From assembly GCA_005239945.1 (NCBI GenBank), contig SBAY01000125.1, positions 1-20,554 on the forward strand: DNA of 20,554 nt. The letters run 5' to 3'. The notes beneath the pieces were generated by a model. It saw only the letters and a program-made list of their open reading frames with translations. It did no database searches and was not told the DNA's origin. Below are positions 7,001-15,484 of the stretch, one piece after another. Numbering within the stretch: the first letter of the stretch is position 1; each line of letters starts with the position of its first letter. Source of the DNA: Nitrospira sp. GTDB lineage: Bacteria; UBA9089; CG2-30-40-21; SBAY01. Position numbers and translations under genes: made by a program.

Positions 7001-7204
7001 TTAAAATACTTCCCTTAAATCAACCTTCAAATTCGGGATTATGCCTGCTTCTATCGTCTTCTCTTTCAAATATACACCCTTGAGTGTGTCTCTTCCTTCC
7101 TTTAGGATATAGACATCGACCGTTTTTTCCTGGGGATTGACTATCCAATATTCTTTTACCCCAAATGTCTTATAAATTTGATGTTTAAACTTCAGGTCCA
7201 ACAT
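7001..7204 (-). pseudogene. Uma2-family (DUF820) nuclease C-terminal remnant
   Basis: The 67 residues match only the C-terminal third of Uma2/DUF820 restriction-endonuclease-fold proteins. The marker is YKTFGVKEYWIVNPQEKTVD, which includes the conserved GVKEYWIVdP stretch and the following strands. The usual protein is about 180-200 aa, and the N-terminal two thirds, including the first catalytic Asp region, are missing. The sequence on the N-terminal side is taken up by the promoter of the TPR gene. This is a truncated relic of an inserted gene, convergent with rnfB. It might still be translated from the ATG at 7204, but no function is expected. Confidence 0.7.
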
Positions 7205-7217
7205 TCATAAAATTTAC

Positions 7218-7247
7218 TTGACAAAATATTAGTTACTATGTTATTAT
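7218..7247 (+). promoter_or_regulatory. Sigma-70-type promoter of the TPR gene
   Basis: Consensus -35 TTGACA at 7218-7223 and -10 TATTAT at 7242-7247 with an 18-base spacer, about 40 bases upstream of the TPR start codon. It separates the TPR gene from the rnf operon transcriptionally. Confidence 0.7.
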
Positions 7248-7287
7248 GGATACACTTGAAATATAAATATGAGGAGGGATTGAATAA

Positions 7288-9615
7288 ATGAAAAAATTAG
7301 TCATAAGATTTTTATATTGTTTGTTTTTTATAGGGATAAGTGGAAATGTTCAGTCTCAGGAGGTAACACCTGCGGTAAATGATAAAGCCCTTTATGAGCA
7401 GGCAGAGAGTGCATTTAACTCTGGTAATTTTGATGAAGCCAATGGGTTCTACCAAAAATATTTAGACCTTTATCCACAGGGGGATAAAATTCCAGATGTT
7501 CGATTTAGATTAGCTGAATGCTCATTTCAACAGCGCGATTTTGCAAAAGCGGCAGTCCTTTATGAAAAAGTAGCCGATTTATATCCAGGGTTAGAAATAG
7601 CAAAACAAGCCTTGAGCAGGGCAGGGGAGTCTTTTCAAAAAACAGGTGATTATGCCAATGCTAAAAAGGTATTTACCAAACTAAAAGACCGCTATCCTGA
7701 TACACCTGATGCCGAATATGCTCAATATAATCTTACCGACCTGGGAAAATATATACCGTCTCCTAAACCCGCAACACCTACGACGACTAAAGGAGAAGGT
7801 GAAGAGAAACCTAAAACTGCTCAAATCGAGCTAACCGAAGATGAACTATTACAAAAGGCTAAAGAATCATTTGAGGCTAAAAATTATCAACAAGCTATTT
7901 CTTTGTTTAAAGATTTTTTAAAGAGATTCCCCAAAAGTAGTTTTGCCCATTATGCCCAGCTTAAAATAGCCGAATCCTTTTATTATCAAGAGAAATTCCA
8001 GGAAGCTCTCAAGGAATATAAGAAGGTAGTTGCCGATTATCCGGAAAGTAAATATATTGATTATGCCCTTTATTCTATTGGCTGGTGTAATTACCGCCTA
8101 GGTAATGATATTGAGGCTATCTCTTCATTTGAAAGAATGCTCAAAGAATATCCGAACAGTAAATATGTAACCTCTTCACAAAAGGCTATCGAAAAAATCA
8201 AACTTGAATATAACGAAAAAAAGGCAAAGGAATTATTATCTATCGCTAAATCATTTTATACGGCGGAAAAAAATAGGGAGGCTAAAAACACCTTAAGTGA
8301 ATTGATTGAAAAATACCCTCAAAGCGAGGTGGTAAATGAGGCAAAGGAATTATTGGCAAAAATTGACGAGCAATTAATTGCCGGCTCATACAAAAAGGCA
8401 TCAAAAATATATGAACGAGGGGAAATGGCACTTAAAGACAAAAATTATGATGAGGCAATCCATGAATTTAAACGGGTAGTGTTTGAATTCCCTGAAAGTG
8501 AATACGCCAAATTAGCCATCAAGGCTATTGCCCTGGTTGAAGAAGAAAAGGCTTATTTATCCGCCAAAGCAAAGTGGGAAGATTCAGTAAAACTCTATGA
8601 AGAACAAAAACTTGACCGGGCAAAAGAGGGATTTGAAGAGATAGTCAAGGAATATCCGCAAACAAAGTATAAAGAAGAGGCAGAAGAAAAATTGATTGAG
8701 TTGGAAACCAAAGAGGGTGAACAAGGAGCTTATAAGATATATAAAAAGGCACTTTCATTACTACAAGAAAAGGATTATCCTGAGGCGATAAATACCTTCC
8801 GGAAAATACTAACGGACTATCCCAATACCGAGTATGTCACTCTGGCACAAGCCGGTATTAATTCTGCCCAGGAGACTATGAAGAATGAGCGCGTAAGGCG
8901 TAAATTCGATATTGCCAAACGATATTATGAATTAGGCGATTATAAAAGTGCCAAGGATTGGTTTGAGGATATAAAGGAAAATTATCCTGATACCGAATAT
9001 GCCAGGAAAGCAAATGAGAGTTTAATTGCTATTGCAAAAATAGGCACACCAAAAGGTGTTGAAGAGGAATATAACCTGGGGACTACATTTTATGAGCAAG
9101 GAAATTTAAAACAGGCTATTTTGCAATTCAAAAAGATAATCGATAGTTACCCCAATACTAAATTTGCTAAAGCCGCCCAGGAATCACTTATTACTGCTAC
9201 CAATAAGCTTAATGATGAGCAGGCAAAAATCCTTTATGATGATGCCCGTAAATTCCAGGGATATGGTGAGTATAAATTTGCCCTCGAACAATATGATAAG
9301 CTCATTAATGAATACCCCAATAGTTATTGGACGGTTTATGCCGTCTATGGAAAGGCAGAAGTGCTCTATGGTCTGGAAGATTTTACTCAGGCTAAAATAT
9401 TGTGGCAAAAGGTAGCCGATGAATTTCCTGCTTCCGACCTAGTTCCGCATGCCTTATATCATGTCGCAGAATGCTGTGAACAACAAGGGGATTACAAAAA
9501 AGCCTGCTCAGTTTATGAACGGCTACAAAAAATTTATCCTCAAAGCATATATGCCCAGGGAGATTTGGCAGAGTTAATCAAGAACAAGATTGTTACGCTG
9601 AAAAGTAAAGAATAA
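7288..9615 (+). CDS. Secreted tetratricopeptide (TPR) repeat protein, YbgF/BamD-like
   Basis: A 775-aa protein with an N-terminal signal peptide (basic MKK, hydrophobic core, likely cleavage after VQS near residue 23) and no lipobox Cys. It should be periplasmic or secreted. The body is about a dozen or more TPR-like units with the recurring pattern (Y/F)..G.Y..A...F..(I/V)...YP.S.(Y/F)...A, the style of YbgF, BamD and Outer_Lipo repeats. A Thr/Pro/Lys linker around residues 155-180 splits the first repeat block from the rest. Such proteins scaffold envelope complexes; no specific partner is visible. The ATG follows GAGGAGG at good distance, and its own promoter lies upstream. Confidence 0.88.
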   Translation: MKKLVIRFLYCLFFIGISGNVQSQEVTPAVNDKALYEQAESAFNSGNFDEANGFYQKYLDLYPQGDKIPDVRFRLAECSFQQRDFAKAAVLYEKVADLYPGLEIAKQALSRAGESFQKTGDYANAKKVFTKLKDRYPDTPDAEYAQYNLTDLGKYIPSPKPATPTTTKGEGEEKPKTAQIELTEDELLQKAKESFEAKNYQQAISLFKDFLKRFPKSSFAHYAQLKIAESFYYQEKFQEALKEYKKVVADYPESKYIDYALYSIGWCNYRLGNDIEAISSFERMLKEYPNSKYVTSSQKAIEKIKLEYNEKKAKELLSIAKSFYTAEKNREAKNTLSELIEKYPQSEVVNEAKELLAKIDEQLIAGSYKKASKIYERGEMALKDKNYDEAIHEFKRVVFEFPESEYAKLAIKAIALVEEEKAYLSAKAKWEDSVKLYEEQKLDRAKEGFEEIVKEYPQTKYKEEAEEKLIELETKEGEQGAYKIYKKALSLLQEKDYPEAINTFRKILTDYPNTEYVTLAQAGINSAQETMKNERVRRKFDIAKRYYELGDYKSAKDWFEDIKENYPDTEYARKANESLIAIAKIGTPKGVEEEYNLGTTFYEQGNLKQAILQFKKIIDSYPNTKFAKAAQESLITATNKLNDEQAKILYDDARKFQGYGEYKFALEQYDKLINEYPNSYWTVYAVYGKAEVLYGLEDFTQAKILWQKVADEFPASDLVPHALYHVAECCEQQGDYKKACSVYERLQKIYPQSIYAQGDLAELIKNKIVTLKSKE

Positions 9616-9628
9616 AAAAAGGTCTGAG

Positions 9629-9859
9629 ATGAAAAAACTTTCTTATCGCTTTGGTAAGTTAAATGAGAAAGAAGAATTGAAGTTGAACTATGTAGATGGT
9701 CTTTCCCACACTATTGAAGAGCGCATTGAATTGGGATTTATTCCGATGAAAATCCCTATACTGGATGATGCCATTTATCGAATATTTAATACTATGGCCG
9801 AATATCAAAATTGGGCAAATGAAAATTTACAGAGGTGGTTAGGGTATTATAAATGTTGA
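9629..9859 (+). CDS. Small hypothetical protein upstream of a nucleotidyltransferase (possible antitoxin)
   Basis: A 76-aa acidic protein of no recognised family. It begins 13 bases after the TPR stop, and its 3' end overlaps the following nucleotidyltransferase gene by seven bases (ATGTTGA). That tight coupling and its size suggest an antitoxin or accessory partner of the nucleotidyltransferase. This is inference only; no DNA-binding motif is evident. Confidence 0.6.
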   Translation: MKKLSYRFGKLNEKEELKLNYVDGLSHTIEERIELGFIPMKIPILDDAIYRIFNTMAEYQNWANENLQRWLGYYKC

Positions 9860-10323
9860 ATAAACTCATAGAATTGGTAGAAATTTTTAATAAACATAAA
9901 GTGGAATATCTTTTTATTGGAAAAGGTTGTGCTATTCTCTATGGATATCCAGGGACTACTCAAGACATAGATATATTTCCCAAAAAATCAGAGGAAAATT
10001 GCAAAAAAATTAGAGATGCATTAAAAGAACTTGGATTTGCTATGGATAAAGTGCTTGAAGAAGGAATAATTGCTGGAAAAGATTTTATTCAGATTAGAGG
10101 TGGCCCATTTCCTCTTGATATAGTATTTGCACCTGATGGAATAGAATCTTTTGATAAAGCGATGAATCGTAGCAAACTTATTGATAATAAATTTCCTTGT
10201 GCTTCGATTGAAGATATAATTGAAAGTAAAAAGTCTGCTAATAGGCAAAGGGATAGGGAAGAACTACCACGATTAGAGGCTTTTAAAGATGAATTAAGGA
10301 GAGAATTCAAATGGAAAAAGTAA
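9853..10323 (+). CDS. MNT/AbiEii-like nucleotidyltransferase
   Basis: A 156-aa nucleotidyltransferase-fold protein. The N terminus has the pattern FIGKGCAILYGYPGTTQDID (21-40), matching the (G/A)G.A...G..R.T.DID motif of AbiEii/DUF6036-like enzymes, with D38 and D40 as metal ligands. A third Asp is likely D89 in GPFPLDIVF. The usual Arg in the G.pR.T segment is replaced by Gly-Thr here. Similar proteins act as toxins that modify tRNA or proteins, or as their antidotes; the substrate here cannot be told. It overlaps the upstream 76-aa gene by 7 bases and the downstream mtnP by 13 bases. Confidence 0.78.
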   Translation: MLNKLIELVEIFNKHKVEYLFIGKGCAILYGYPGTTQDIDIFPKKSEENCKKIRDALKELGFAMDKVLEEGIIAGKDFIQIRGGPFPLDIVFAPDGIESFDKAMNRSKLIDNKFPCASIEDIIESKKSANRQRDREELPRLEAFKDELRREFKWKK

Positions 10324-11174
10324 GTATTGGTGTAATTGGAGGCAGTGGGTTATACCAGATGGAGGGATTGGAGGAGATTGAAAAAAGACAGGTGAATACA
10401 CCTTTTGGGTTACCGTCTGACGATATTGTCATTGGTAAATTGGGGGATAAAAAGGTGGCATTTTTGCCAAGACATAAAAGAGGACATTGTCTTCTGCCCT
10501 CAGAGGTAAATTCAAGGGCAAATATATATGCCTTAAAATCATTAGGGGTTGAACGAATAATCAGTGTAAGTGCAGTCGGCAGTTTAAAGGAAGAGATAAA
10601 ACCATTGGATATTATTATTCCTGACCAACTATTTGACCGCACCAAGGCAAGACCTCATACCTTTTTTGGAGAGGGTGCTGTGGGACATATTAGTTTTGCC
10701 GACCCATATTGTCCGGTTTTAAGTAAGTTACTCTTTTTAGCAGGTAAGGAATTAGGCTACTCTATTACTCAGGGAGGTACTTATATCTGTATAGAAGGCC
10801 CTCAGTTTTCTACGCGAGCTGAATCTAATATATATCGTCAATGGGGACTTGATATTATCGGCATGACTAATCTACCAGAGGCTAAAATAGCCCGTGAAGC
10901 AGAAATTTGTTATGCAACTATTGCCTTAGTCACAGATTATGATGTCTGGCATGAAACTGCGGCAGATGTAACCATAGAAATGGTTCTGGATAATTTAATG
11001 AAAAATGTAGCCCATGCCAAACAAATGCTTAAAACAGTAATTGCCCAAATTCCGGATACCCCTCGTCAATGTCTCTGCGCCACAGCCCTTAAAGATGGGA
11101 TAATCACCAGGCCTGAATTAATCCCTCATACGGTTAAAGAAAAGTTAAAACTTTTGATTGACGAATACCTGTAA
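10311..11174 (+). CDS. mtnP: S-methyl-5'-thioadenosine phosphorylase
   Basis: A 287-aa enzyme of the PNP/MTAP family that splits methylthioadenosine (or a related purine nucleoside) with phosphate, giving adenine and methylthioribose-1-phosphate in methionine salvage. Visible hallmarks are IGVIGGSGLY at the N terminus (phosphate site), LPRHKRGH (phosphate-binding Arg-His), SAVGSLKEEIKP, GGTYICIEGPQFSTRAE, GMTNLPEAKIAREAEICYA (Met at the ribose) and VTDYDVWH (purine-selecting Asp residues). Its ribosome binding site (AAGGAGAG) and start lie inside the end of the nucleotidyltransferase gene. It is the last plus-strand gene and faces the BREX-like operon tail to tail. Confidence 0.95.
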   Translation: MEKVSIGVIGGSGLYQMEGLEEIEKRQVNTPFGLPSDDIVIGKLGDKKVAFLPRHKRGHCLLPSEVNSRANIYALKSLGVERIISVSAVGSLKEEIKPLDIIIPDQLFDRTKARPHTFFGEGAVGHISFADPYCPVLSKLLFLAGKELGYSITQGGTYICIEGPQFSTRAESNIYRQWGLDIIGMTNLPEAKIAREAEICYATIALVTDYDVWHETAADVTIEMVLDNLMKNVAHAKQMLKTVIAQIPDTPRQCLCATALKDGIITRPELIPHTVKEKLKLLIDEYL

Positions 11175-11176
11175 GT

Positions 11177-11522
11177 GTAATGCGTCAGTTAATTAGGGGG
11201 AAAGGCTGAAGATATACTCCATTGCTTCATAATTTATGATAAATTTCTGTAAAAAGTTAAAAGTATAGCAATTGGTAATCAGTAATCGGTAATCGGTAAC
11301 AGCCAATAGATACTTTTTCTTTACCGACAACCTGATTACCTGATTACCCGAAAATCACACTTTGTTAATCTGTTTAGTATAGATAGGTGGTTTTAAACCA
11401 CTGGGATGAAGGGAGAAAGGAGTAAGCAAGAAGCAATAGACAGTCGGTAGTAAGGAGTGGTTATTCTTCCTCCCTACAGCCTAAACACCTTCAGCCTTTT
11501 TCCCCTTTAACTGACCGATTAC
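11177..11522. mobile_element. MITE-like element with about 34-bp terminal inverted repeats
   Basis: The 364-base convergent spacer (11175-11538) has no gene. Its ends, 11177-11211 and 11489-11522, are imperfect reverse complements (shared blocks CTTCAGCCTTT, CCCCT, TTAACTGAC, ATTAC). They enclose a second inverted array of GGTAATC-type heptamers. This is the structure of a small non-autonomous element or long palindromic repeat. No transposase and no clear target duplication are visible. Because it lies between two convergent operons, its folded RNA could also end transcription from both sides. Confidence 0.6.
11274..11348. repeat. GGTAATC heptamer array with inverted copy
   Basis: The left block 11274-11299 holds GGTAATC/AGTAATC/GGTAATC/GGTAA in tandem. 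The right block 11321-11348 is the approximate reverse complement (TTACCGACAACCTGATTACCTGATTACC). A 21-base loop separates them. Confidence 0.7.
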
Positions 11523-11538
11523 ATTGAGGCTAAGTCAA

Positions 11539-11736
11539 TTACCTGAACAGTATACACCCTTGCTCCTTAAACTCCTCTATCTTAACAAGTAAATCATTGA
11601 CGCTACTTCCTAAATAATCCGCAGCACAGTTAAGGCAGAAATACTTGTTAGGATTTCTGCTGAGCAATTTTTTATTTAATGCTACATGGTCTTTATGCAG
11701 CTTATTACTGCATAAATGGCAGGCAATCTCTTTCAA
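11539..11736 (-). CDS. Small Cys4 zinc-ribbon protein, last gene of the BREX-like operon
   Basis: A 65-aa protein with two CxxC knuckles (C6-x2-C9 and C34-x2-C37) 24 residues apart, a compact zinc ribbon, followed by a helical tail and a GCILF end. It begins with TTG, the only start available because an in-frame TAA lies three codons upstream. It starts six bases after the BrxL-like stop, and its ribosome binding site AGGGG overlaps that stop. The spacing places it in the same transcript, so it is probably an accessory or regulator of the defence operon. I know similar small clostridial zinc-ribbon proteins but no assigned function. It is not part of the standard BREX core. Confidence 0.75.
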   Translation of the reverse strand: MKEIACHLCSNKLHKDHVALNKKLLSRNPNKYFCLNCAADYLGSSVNDLLVKIEEFKEQGCILFR

Positions 11737-11742
11737 TACTTT

Positions 11743-13200
11743 TTACCCCTTTAGCCCATCCTTTACCTTTATATCCGGTATGGTTTTACCTCTAAATTCC
11801 GTATCAATAATACCAAGTTGTGTTTTAATTATACCTCTCATCCGAAGACCCGGTTGCAAACAATAATGCTCAAATTCTTCAATATTCAGCTTGCTTATAT
11901 CTCTGATATTCGGGAATATCAGCTTCATAAAGCCGGTACAAATCCTTTTTATTGCCTCTGTATCTCTTGTAGCAGCATGTTTTGGAACATCTAACACCTC
12001 GTCAACAATTGCCCTGTAAATCATTTCACTTCTAAGTAAATGCATTATTTCCGAAAAATACTCGACATTCAAAGCCCATCCGTTTGCCTTAAGACTTTCC
12101 TTCATCTTTGGAATCTCCCAGCCTTTGATAAACCCGTGGAAACGGTCAATAAGTGCTGACTCATGGAAAATATCTGGCAGGTTGATAAACATATTTATAT
12201 TGACATTCATCATGCTCTCATCAATATTACCAAGCAAAACAAACCCTGATTTACCAATGCCTCTGTAATTGCCGATTCGATATTCACCTGTTGGGCTTTC
12301 CAAATATCCTTTTAATACACCCTGTATTTCATTCTTATCTGGAAATGAAATGCTTTGTATTTCATCAAAGGCAACATAATCATAATGGGAGACAAGACCA
12401 TCAATTCTCTTCTGCTGGTCATAAAACATCTTTGCTCTTGAAATACTACCACCGCTAACAAGCCACCCATATTTGCTTATTTGAGAAAACAGATATGATT
12501 TTCCCGTTTCCTTTGGTGCAAGCTCAATTAGATTAACCCTTTTTTCCACAAAAGGCAAGAGCCTGCCGAGCATTGCCATTTTTTGCTCTTCGCCGGTATA
12601 GCCGTTCGGATTATAATCAATAGCAGCAAGCAGCACATCTATCCATTCTGTTGTTGTAAACTGGTCACGAGCCTCCATATAATAATCAATCTCAATATTA
12701 TATGGACAGAATGGCCTAAAATCGGTCATCTTGATAATATTTTTAGCCTTTGTTGAATCCGATTTCGTGTCGCAAATAAGCTCTACAATACCCCAAACCT
12801 CATTGGGGGATAAGAGATAATCCTTATTGGACTCAACAACATTCCATTCAACAACCGCTTCATCTTTTTTCTTAGGCGCAGCAAAATCCGGTAACGAAAA
12901 ATACGCCAGTCTTGTCGCAATATCAATCTCAATCTTAACCTTTGCAAGAAAACGCACACTTTGCATATTTCTTGTCATATTATACTTTATTTCTTCCCAC
13001 TGCTCCTTTTGGGGAATAACTCTTTTTACATAAGCGGCTACCTCTTGCTTATCAATTTTCCCATTCTCATCGGCAAACTTCATCAACAGCCAGTCCCTCA
13101 TAAAAGAAGGTAGGCTTAATGTTGAAAAAAACTTGCCTTGTTCCGGCGATTTATAAACCAGCATATCCGGGAAATATTTCTTCAATTTGTCAGTCATCAT
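11743..13200 (-). CDS. brxL: BrxL-like AAA+ ATPase without the C-terminal Lon protease domain
   Basis: The middle of this 485-aa protein closely follows BrxL/TIGR02688. It has RDQFTTTEWIDVLL, a Walker A at 228-235 (APKETGKS, with Ala in place of the first Gly), LVSGGSISRAKMFYD, Walker B VAFDE (D279-E280), GNIDES, and DRFHGFIKGWEIPKM. BrxL of type 1 BREX is about 690 aa with a C-terminal Lon-like peptidase region. This protein ends soon after the ATPase/helical part, so the Lon domain and its Ser-Lys dyad are absent. BrxL is a DNA-binding AAA+ complex in BREX phage defence. ATG ATG starts the gene just after the pglZ stop, with AGGT upstream. Confidence 0.85.
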   Translation of the reverse strand: MMTDKLKKYFPDMLVYKSPEQGKFFSTLSLPSFMRDWLLMKFADENGKIDKQEVAAYVKRVIPQKEQWEEIKYNMTRNMQSVRFLAKVKIEIDIATRLAYFSLPDFAAPKKKDEAVVEWNVVESNKDYLLSPNEVWGIVELICDTKSDSTKAKNIIKMTDFRPFCPYNIEIDYYMEARDQFTTTEWIDVLLAAIDYNPNGYTGEEQKMAMLGRLLPFVEKRVNLIELAPKETGKSYLFSQISKYGWLVSGGSISRAKMFYDQQKRIDGLVSHYDYVAFDEIQSISFPDKNEIQGVLKGYLESPTGEYRIGNYRGIGKSGFVLLGNIDESMMNVNINMFINLPDIFHESALIDRFHGFIKGWEIPKMKESLKANGWALNVEYFSEIMHLLRSEMIYRAIVDEVLDVPKHAATRDTEAIKRICTGFMKLIFPNIRDISKLNIEEFEHYCLQPGLRMRGIIKTQLGIIDTEFRGKTIPDIKVKDGLKG

Positions 13201-13211
13201 AACATTACCTG

Positions 13212-15467
13212 CTAAATATCAAATTTTTTATTGTCAGTCCGACCTTTTATGATTTTATATTCAAATTCACCAATATTACCCTTGCTTAATATCTTTGCTA
13301 CATAACGCTCTTTCTTGCCTACCTCCGACTCAAAATACCAATAGTCAGCTTCTCTATGGCAAACATATTTCTTTGCATCAACCGTTGCAAATAATTCCTT
13401 AAACTGCTTATCAACCTTAAACATAATCTTTGGCAATTCACCGACTCTGGGTTTGATTTCAGTTGAAAGCGGTGTAATAATTACTCTTCGCTCTAACGAA
13501 GTATTAGATAAGACTATGATTGGCACTAATACCTCTTCAAGAGTAGCACCACCGTGTATTTCACTCTGCTCATTACCACTAATACTAAATCGGTCGTAGT
13601 TTGCGAAAATATGATATTCATCCTTATCGATACAACCCGCATACCGATTCTCATACTGTGTATCTGCTTGAATACAATACCTGCCAAATCTTTCAACTTT
13701 TGCAATCTCGTCTGATTTGTATACGGTTCCCTGATGCAGTATCGCACCCCTGCTTGCACCATGGTCAGAAGTGATAATCACTCTGTCAAATACATCCAGC
13801 TTTTGAATAGCCACCTTAATTGCATCTTCTACTAATCGCAATTCTTCTTCAATGCATAAGGGATATTTTCCCTTATGCTTCAGGTCATCTAATCTTCTTG
13901 TCACATCATAATTCCTGCCTACAATAAAGTCATTATTGAACTCAGTAACAGTCGGAATCTCTGCGTATCCAATGTTTATTTCATAATAGATACCCTTATA
14001 TTTATCATCTAACAGGGTTTGTATTAAGCCTAAATATTCTACCCCAAGTGCATCAACCCAGTATATAAACGCATTGTTCGTATAAGCATCGTTGATATAA
14101 CTATTTCTCGGTTTTATCTTCCACCAAACGCCTTTTTGTACGGCAATCTCCGAAACCTTTTCTACAAATTCATCGGTAAATCTATTTTGTAGTTTTTGCA
14201 GTTTATATTCTTTGAAGTAAGTGGTAAGCAACTCATCTTCAAGGACATATTCACTCATATAGGCATAAAGGCTTGGGTACACATATTCCACCACCAGGTT
14301 GTTATCAATTTCTCTTTTTCCTATAATACTGATTATTTGTTCCCTTTCTCTCTTAGTGCAATTTGTGAGATAGTATATTTTTTCATCATCCTTAATGCTT
14401 TCTATCTGCGTCCAAAACTGCGACATCAATTCTTCTACCTGCAAAACTTCCATTAAATTCCTGCGCTCCAAATAAACATCTTTATCCTTGGCGTTGAGGT
14501 TAAATATACCGCAAACTATATCCCTTAACAACTCTTTATAATTCGTATTGTTGCTCATAACCGAATATAAATAGCCGGTTTTCGCTTCAAATTTAAGCCA
14601 TAACCAGATCAGCCATTTTTCAAACTCTCCACCATCTTTCCATTTTGATAGTAGATGTGCTACATCTACCCTGACAACATCTAACAGCTTTTCGAGCAAA
14701 GCAGTTATACCACTTCCGGATTTCATTTTTATAAGTAATTCATTCCATTGCCAATCCTCTCCCATTGCCTCTTCGATATTATACGGCAACAGGTTATGGA
14801 ACTTAATAATATCAAAGGCATTGACAAACACCCTCACATTATCTGCAAAGACATATTTCTTATAATATTTGGCGTTATCCGTATACAAAATAATGGGCTT
14901 TGCCGGATTATCCTCCCAATATTCAAGATAATTTTTATATCCAGCAATAATGTGCCCCTTGATGTCTATATCAATATCTCTTGAAATTATTGTCAGGGAA
15001 TAATCGTCATTCCTATCTTGGGTTTCCAGGAAAATGATATTGTCATTTAAGCGGCTGTCTTGTTTCAATAACTTCTGCAAGCAATCCTTCATTCGATACA
15101 TTGGTATATAAACATGGATGCCTTTTGAATAAACATCATTCTTATACTCAATACTCATAATTTGACTAAGTATTTCACTGCTTTTGGTATTATTTATCCT
15201 CAAATGTTCTGAAAGAGGAAAAAGCAAAGTATTATCGGCAATAGCCTCTAATTTGGCACACAATCTATTTATTTTCGGGGTCAGGTCATCACCATCACAA
15301 AACCTTGACAATTTTATTTGAGTATGACATTTTTGGGCAAGAAGGGTTTTTACCTTAACCCATAAGCTAAGGCTTTCTATATTTATTAAACGAAATATTC
15401 GCAATTCCTTTCGTTTCATATCATCATCTATAAAACGCTCAAATTGTTCAATTGTAGGAATATTCAC
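13212..15467 (-). CDS. pglZ: PglZ-domain protein (BREX core, alkaline-phosphatase superfamily)
   Basis: A 751-aa protein. The C-terminal half has PglZ metal-site motifs: VDALG (D472), SDHG (D568-H569-G570) and the hallmark HGGATLEEVLVPI (H638). The alkaline-phosphatase-like core therefore appears complete. The N-terminal half is helical and specific to the subfamily. PglZ is the one gene common to BREX systems; its enzymatic role there is still unsettled. The start is GTG after AAGGGG, 17 bases downstream of the BrxC-like stop. The length and neighbours (BrxC-like before, BrxL-like after) match BREX type 4. Confidence 0.9.
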   Translation of the reverse strand: MNIPTIEQFERFIDDDMKRKELRIFRLINIESLSLWVKVKTLLAQKCHTQIKLSRFCDGDDLTPKINRLCAKLEAIADNTLLFPLSEHLRINNTKSSEILSQIMSIEYKNDVYSKGIHVYIPMYRMKDCLQKLLKQDSRLNDNIIFLETQDRNDDYSLTIISRDIDIDIKGHIIAGYKNYLEYWEDNPAKPIILYTDNAKYYKKYVFADNVRVFVNAFDIIKFHNLLPYNIEEAMGEDWQWNELLIKMKSGSGITALLEKLLDVVRVDVAHLLSKWKDGGEFEKWLIWLWLKFEAKTGYLYSVMSNNTNYKELLRDIVCGIFNLNAKDKDVYLERRNLMEVLQVEELMSQFWTQIESIKDDEKIYYLTNCTKREREQIISIIGKREIDNNLVVEYVYPSLYAYMSEYVLEDELLTTYFKEYKLQKLQNRFTDEFVEKVSEIAVQKGVWWKIKPRNSYINDAYTNNAFIYWVDALGVEYLGLIQTLLDDKYKGIYYEINIGYAEIPTVTEFNNDFIVGRNYDVTRRLDDLKHKGKYPLCIEEELRLVEDAIKVAIQKLDVFDRVIITSDHGASRGAILHQGTVYKSDEIAKVERFGRYCIQADTQYENRYAGCIDKDEYHIFANYDRFSISGNEQSEIHGGATLEEVLVPIIVLSNTSLERRVIITPLSTEIKPRVGELPKIMFKVDKQFKELFATVDAKKYVCHREADYWYFESEVGKKERYVAKILSKGNIGEFEYKIIKGRTDNKKFDI

Positions 15468-15484
15468 TTTGCCCCTTCCTTTGT

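Noticed and set aside
9164..9415. Plus and minus frames inside the TPR gene
   Set aside because: The TPR frame continues through with regular repeat spacing; the alternatives have low-complexity, Met/Leu/Ser-rich translations.
10021..10645. Antisense frames across the nucleotidyltransferase and mtnP
   Set aside because: They lie opposite conserved motifs and have no start signals.
11274..11348. Possible CRISPR or iteron array
   Set aside because: The heptamers are contiguous without spacers, too short for CRISPR repeats, and mirrored as an inverted repeat; no replication initiator or cas gene is near.
11385..11405. GTGGTTTTAAACCAC palindrome as a terminator
   Set aside because: The stem is short and AT-rich with no U-tract; it is better seen as part of the larger repeat element.
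11645..11866. Plus-strand frame spanning the zinc-ribbon/BrxL junction, and others inside the BREX-like genes
   Set aside because: They are complements of coding sequence with good family matches.
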